This document shows positions 61,170-64,000 of a DNA stretch of 64,000 nt, piece by piece. Position 1 is the stretch's first letter; every line of letters starts with the position of its first letter. This DNA comes from Paenibacillus beijingensis (lineage in GTDB: Bacteria; Bacillota; Bacilli; Paenibacillales; Paenibacillaceae), in assembly GCF_000961095.1 (NCBI RefSeq), contig NZ_CP011058.1, positions 1,951,001 through 2,015,000 on the forward strand, written 5' to 3'. The notes beneath the pieces are model-generated. The model made no database searches and was not told the origin of the DNA. It was given only the letters and a program-made list of their open reading frames with translations. Both the position numbers and the translations under genes were made by a program.

Positions 61170-63239
61170 GTGGGACTGACAGGCAAAAAGCTGTTTCAAT
61201 ACGCGCTGATATTCAAAAGGCCGATCCTCTTCGCGCTCCTGCTGCTGGCGCTGGCCGTCAGCACGGAGCTGCTCGGGCCGTATATCGCCAAGACGATGAT
61301 CGACCAAAATATCGAAGGCATCGAGAAAGGCTGGCGCGAAGTTCCGGCGAACGGTCCGAACGCCGTTTATTACGACGGCAAATGGTATAAGCGCGCCGAC
61401 CGGATTGCCCCCGGCGACCGCCCGGGCGCCTCGGCCAGCGTGTTGCAGGTCGGCCGGAGCTATTACTGGCTCAGCGGCACACTGCCGCTGGACGGCAAGC
61501 GGGAAGTTGAAGGCGGCAAACTGACGATAACGGCCGCCGACGGACAAACGGCCGAATATACGGTAAAGCCGCTAAGCCGCAGCGAGGTGTACGGCTTCTA
61601 CAAGCCGGAAATTCCGCGGCTGCTCATGATGGCCGGCGCCTATTTCGCCCTGCTGGCGCTCGCGGCCTGCTTCACCTACGGGCAGCGGCTGCTGCTGCAG
61701 ACGAGCGCGAACCGGATCGTGCAGCGGATGCGGGAGGATGTGTTCGCCCATATCCAGCGGCTGCCCGTCGGCTACTTCGACAACCTGCCCGCCGGCAAAG
61801 TCGTCTCCCGCGTGACGAACGATACGGAGGCGGTGCGGGAGCTGTTCGTGGCGGTGCTGGCGAACTTTTTCGCCGGTATCATCTACATCGCGGCCACGAT
61901 GGGGGCGCTGTTTCTGCTCGATACGAAGCTCGCGCTGATCGCACTGCCGCTGCTGCCGCTGCTTGTCGTCTGGATCGTTGTGTACCGCCGCTTCGCCGGC
62001 AAGTACAACACCGTCATCCGCTCCAAGCTGAGCGACATTAACGCCATGATTAACGAGTCGATTCAAGGCATGCCGATCATTCAGGCGTTCCGCCGCCAGA
62101 AAAGCACAGCCAAAGAATTCGATGAGCTGAACGAGGAGTTTTTCAGCTATCAGAGCAAGCTGCTGAGCCTGAATTCGCTCACGTCGCATAATCTGGTGAA
62201 CGTGATCCGCAATATTATTTTTATCATCGTCTTATGGATGTTCTGGGGAGATTCCCTTGAGGCGGTCGTCTCGGTCGGCGTGCTGTACGCGTTTATCGAA
62301 TATATGAACCGCATGTTCCAGCCGATTGTCGGCATTGTGAACCAGCTGGCCAATCTGGAGACGGCGCGCGTGTCCGCCGGACGCGTCTTTGAACTGCTGG
62401 ATCAGCCGGGAACCGACGTGACGAGCGGGACGATGCCCCGTTACCGGGGCGAAGTGGCGTTTGAGAACGTGTCGTTTGCCTACAACAACAACGATTATGT
62501 GCTGCGCGACATTTCGTTCCACGCCCGTCAGGGAGAAACCGTCGCGCTCGTCGGGCATACGGGCTCGGGCAAAAGCTCCGTCCTTAACCTGCTGTTCCGG
62601 TTTTACGATATTGAAGAAGGACGGATTACGGTCGACGGCAAGGACATCCGCGATATACCGAAGCAGCTGCTGCGCCAGCATATGGGCATCGTGCTGCAGG
62701 ACCCGTTCCTGTTCACGGGCACGATCGCTTCCAACATCAGCCTCGATACGCCGGGCATGACGCGTGAACGCATCGAGCAGGCGCTGCGCGATGTCGGCGC
62801 GTACGATATGTTTATGGCGCTGCCCGGCGGTCTCGATCATCCGGTCATCGAGAAAGGCAGCACGCTCTCCGCCGGACAGCGGCAGCTGATCTCGTTCGCG
62901 AGGGCGCTGGCGCATGATCCCGCCATTCTCATTCTCGACGAGGCGACCGCCAGCATCGACACGGAGACGGAAGCCGTTATTCAAGCAGCGCTCGACGTGC
63001 TCAAAAAAGGCCGTACCACGTTCGTCATCGCGCACCGGCTGTCGACGATCCGCGCGGCCGACCAGATTCTCGTGCTCGACCGCGGCCGGATCGTAGAAAG
63101 CGGCAACCACGATACGTTGATGCTGAGAGGCGGTAAATATTACGCGATGTACCAGCTGCAGTCGGGAGTCAGCCCCTCGCCGTCCGGGTCCGGATCCGGG
63201 TCCGCAACCGCGCCGATACCGGTTCCCTCGACGACGTAA
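61170..63239 (+). CDS. BmrD-like ABC multidrug exporter subunit, catalytic
   Basis: 689 residues. Between the first two membrane helices lies an extra extracellular domain of about 100 residues (from about 45 to 140, GWREVPANGPNAVYYDGKWY...), a trait of the longer BmrD/YheH-like subunits. The ATPase has Walker A GHTGSGKSS near 465, the variant signature LSAGQRQ near 567 and the canonical Walker B ILILDEATAS near 590. It forms the heterodimer with the preceding gene. The start is GTG with AAGGTGAG upstream. The C-terminal 20 residues are a Ser/Gly/Pro-rich tail. Confidence 0.9.
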   Translation: MGLTGKKLFQYALIFKRPILFALLLLALAVSTELLGPYIAKTMIDQNIEGIEKGWREVPANGPNAVYYDGKWYKRADRIAPGDRPGASASVLQVGRSYYWLSGTLPLDGKREVEGGKLTITAADGQTAEYTVKPLSRSEVYGFYKPEIPRLLMMAGAYFALLALAACFTYGQRLLLQTSANRIVQRMREDVFAHIQRLPVGYFDNLPAGKVVSRVTNDTEAVRELFVAVLANFFAGIIYIAATMGALFLLDTKLALIALPLLPLLVVWIVVYRRFAGKYNTVIRSKLSDINAMINESIQGMPIIQAFRRQKSTAKEFDELNEEFFSYQSKLLSLNSLTSHNLVNVIRNIIFIIVLWMFWGDSLEAVVSVGVLYAFIEYMNRMFQPIVGIVNQLANLETARVSAGRVFELLDQPGTDVTSGTMPRYRGEVAFENVSFAYNNNDYVLRDISFHARQGETVALVGHTGSGKSSVLNLLFRFYDIEEGRITVDGKDIRDIPKQLLRQHMGIVLQDPFLFTGTIASNISLDTPGMTRERIEQALRDVGAYDMFMALPGGLDHPVIEKGSTLSAGQRQLISFARALAHDPAILILDEATASIDTETEAVIQAALDVLKKGRTTFVIAHRLSTIRAADQILVLDRGRIVESGNHDTLMLRGGKYYAMYQLQSGVSPSPSGSGSGSATAPIPVPSTT

Positions 63240-63311
63240 GCGGCATCTTAAACCCGAGACGGGTTCAATGTTGAAACTTCTATCCATCCTTTTACTGAAA
63301 AGGCGGCAGAC

Positions 63312-63737
63312 ATGAACGATATTTCATACGAGATCATAGAGAGACTCCCGACAGTTAAGGAGCATAAAACGTTGTGGGAAGCGGTCGGATGGGGACCAAT
63401 CGACACCGAGATGTCTGCGCAATCGATTGCCCATTCGATTTACGGCGTTGTGGCGGTTTCTAACGGTGAAGTCGTCGGAATGGGGCGGATCATTGGCGAC
63501 GGAGCGATGTACTTTTATATCCAGGACGTAGCCGTGCTCCCCGAGTACCAAAGAAAAGGCATCGGCGGCAAGATCGTTGCCCGGCTGCTCGACCATATCA
63601 AAGCTAGAAGATTTACAAACGGAATTGCTTTTGTCGGGCTGTTTGCTTCCCATGGGAAAGAGCCATTTTACGAAACGTTCGGATTCAAAGATTACTCGCC
63701 GAAGATGACAGGAATGTTTACGGTTTTGGATCGATAA
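63312..63737 (+). CDS. GNAT family N-acetyltransferase
   Basis: 141 residues with one GNAT fold. Acetyl-CoA motif A is DVAVLPEYQRKGIGGKIVARLL, and FYETFGFKDYSPKMTGMF forms the C-terminal strand. It transfers acetyl from acetyl-CoA to an amine; the substrate is unknown. It follows the exporter by 73 bases and has its own terminator, so it may be co-transcribed with the exporter. Confidence 0.87.
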   Translation: MNDISYEIIERLPTVKEHKTLWEAVGWGPIDTEMSAQSIAHSIYGVVAVSNGEVVGMGRIIGDGAMYFYIQDVAVLPEYQRKGIGGKIVARLLDHIKARRFTNGIAFVGLFASHGKEPFYETFGFKDYSPKMTGMFTVLDR

Positions 63738-63742
63738 TTTAG

Positions 63743-63783
63743 AAAAAGGCATACCTGGCATGACCCGGTGATGCCTTTTTTTG
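63743..63783 (+). terminator. terminator after the GNAT gene
   Basis: AAAAAGGCAT pairs with ATGCCTTTTT, closing a partly paired loop; a T-run of seven ends it, directly after the GNAT stop. Confidence 0.78.
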
Positions 63784-63917
63784 CATTTCCGCTCCAAAAC
63801 AAGCCTGGATTGTTTTCCTCGTTCCGCAAAAAGTGGAATAACGTTCCTCTATACTCATATCACTTTGATTTGAAAAAAACAAACAATACCGAGATGCAAA
63901 TGCAGCAGATATGATCG

Positions 63918-63949
63918 GATTTGAGTGAATTTGAGTGGATTTGAGTGGA
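63918..63949. repeat. short 10-bp tandem repeat near the window end
   Basis: GATTTGAGTG-like units occur three times in a row. No gene is visible from 63784 to the end of the window. Confidence 0.55.
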
Positions 63950-64000
63950 CATGAAAAATTTGTTGCCTACTTGCATTGCAAAACCTGATATACTTTTTAT

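Overview
The window looks like a chromosomal segment from a Paenibacillus-like member of the Bacillales. Base composition is moderately GC-rich. Shine-Dalgarno sites are strong and TTG/GTG starts are common. The gene set is Bacillus-type: GlpP antitermination of glpK/glpD, the acetylated diaminopimelate branch (DapH/PatA/DapL), a YjcZ-like sporulation microprotein, a BmrCD-type exporter, MhqO/MhqP-like quinone detoxification genes, a Rex-like site before DUF1641-ndh and a DinR/LexA-type SOS box. The genus is inferred, not tested. I see no rRNA, tRNA, CRISPR array, complete insertion sequence or prophage.

Layout. 1-9 kb: the 5' part of a giant CoA-enzyme activase, a cardiolipin synthase, a cluster of palindromes and a heterodimeric ABC exporter. 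9-12 kb: a GntR/FCD regulator flanked by two identical operator cores, an NCS1 nucleobase or hydantoin permease, the stump of an amidohydrolase gene, and an AT-rich lipoprotein gene abutting the stump. 12.7-21.5 kb: leucine dehydrogenase, a YjcZ microprotein, an internally deleted MFS gene, a DUF1641-ndh operon, a chromosomal ParM/ParR-like pair and an ArsR-controlled MFS pump. 21.6-31.4 kb: a desaturase, an SDR, a nuclease-helicase fusion, and glpP-glpK-glpD with matching leader terminators. 31.4-42.5 kb: two secreted proteins of unknown role, a cupin, a cytoplasmic alpha-amylase, an orphan 7TM histidine kinase, a STAND/TPR protein, and a sorbitol dehydrogenase behind a transporter remnant. 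42.5-50 kb: a BlaI/M56 pair whose operator also precedes a DoxX gene, an M50-like protease, AlkC, and three lysine/DAP genes. 50-55.3 kb: a quinone-resistance operon behind two MhqR-like boxes, LtrA and threonine synthase. 55.5-58.5 kb: a secreted two-cysteine peptide convergent with a STAND-GNAT-HTH protein, then an SOS-boxed alkyltransferase-like gene. 58.7-63.8 kb: a BmrCD-like exporter behind a leader peptide and two intrinsic terminators, then a GNAT acetyltransferase.

The best candidates for something undescribed are the peptide plus STAND-GNAT-HTH locus, the attenuator leader of the BmrCD-like exporter, and a structured repeat present twice downstream of stop codons. Several remnants (an amidohydrolase, a GPH sugar transporter and an MFS pump with in-frame deletions) point to active gene decay. 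All functional calls come from reading motifs and context; no database search was run.
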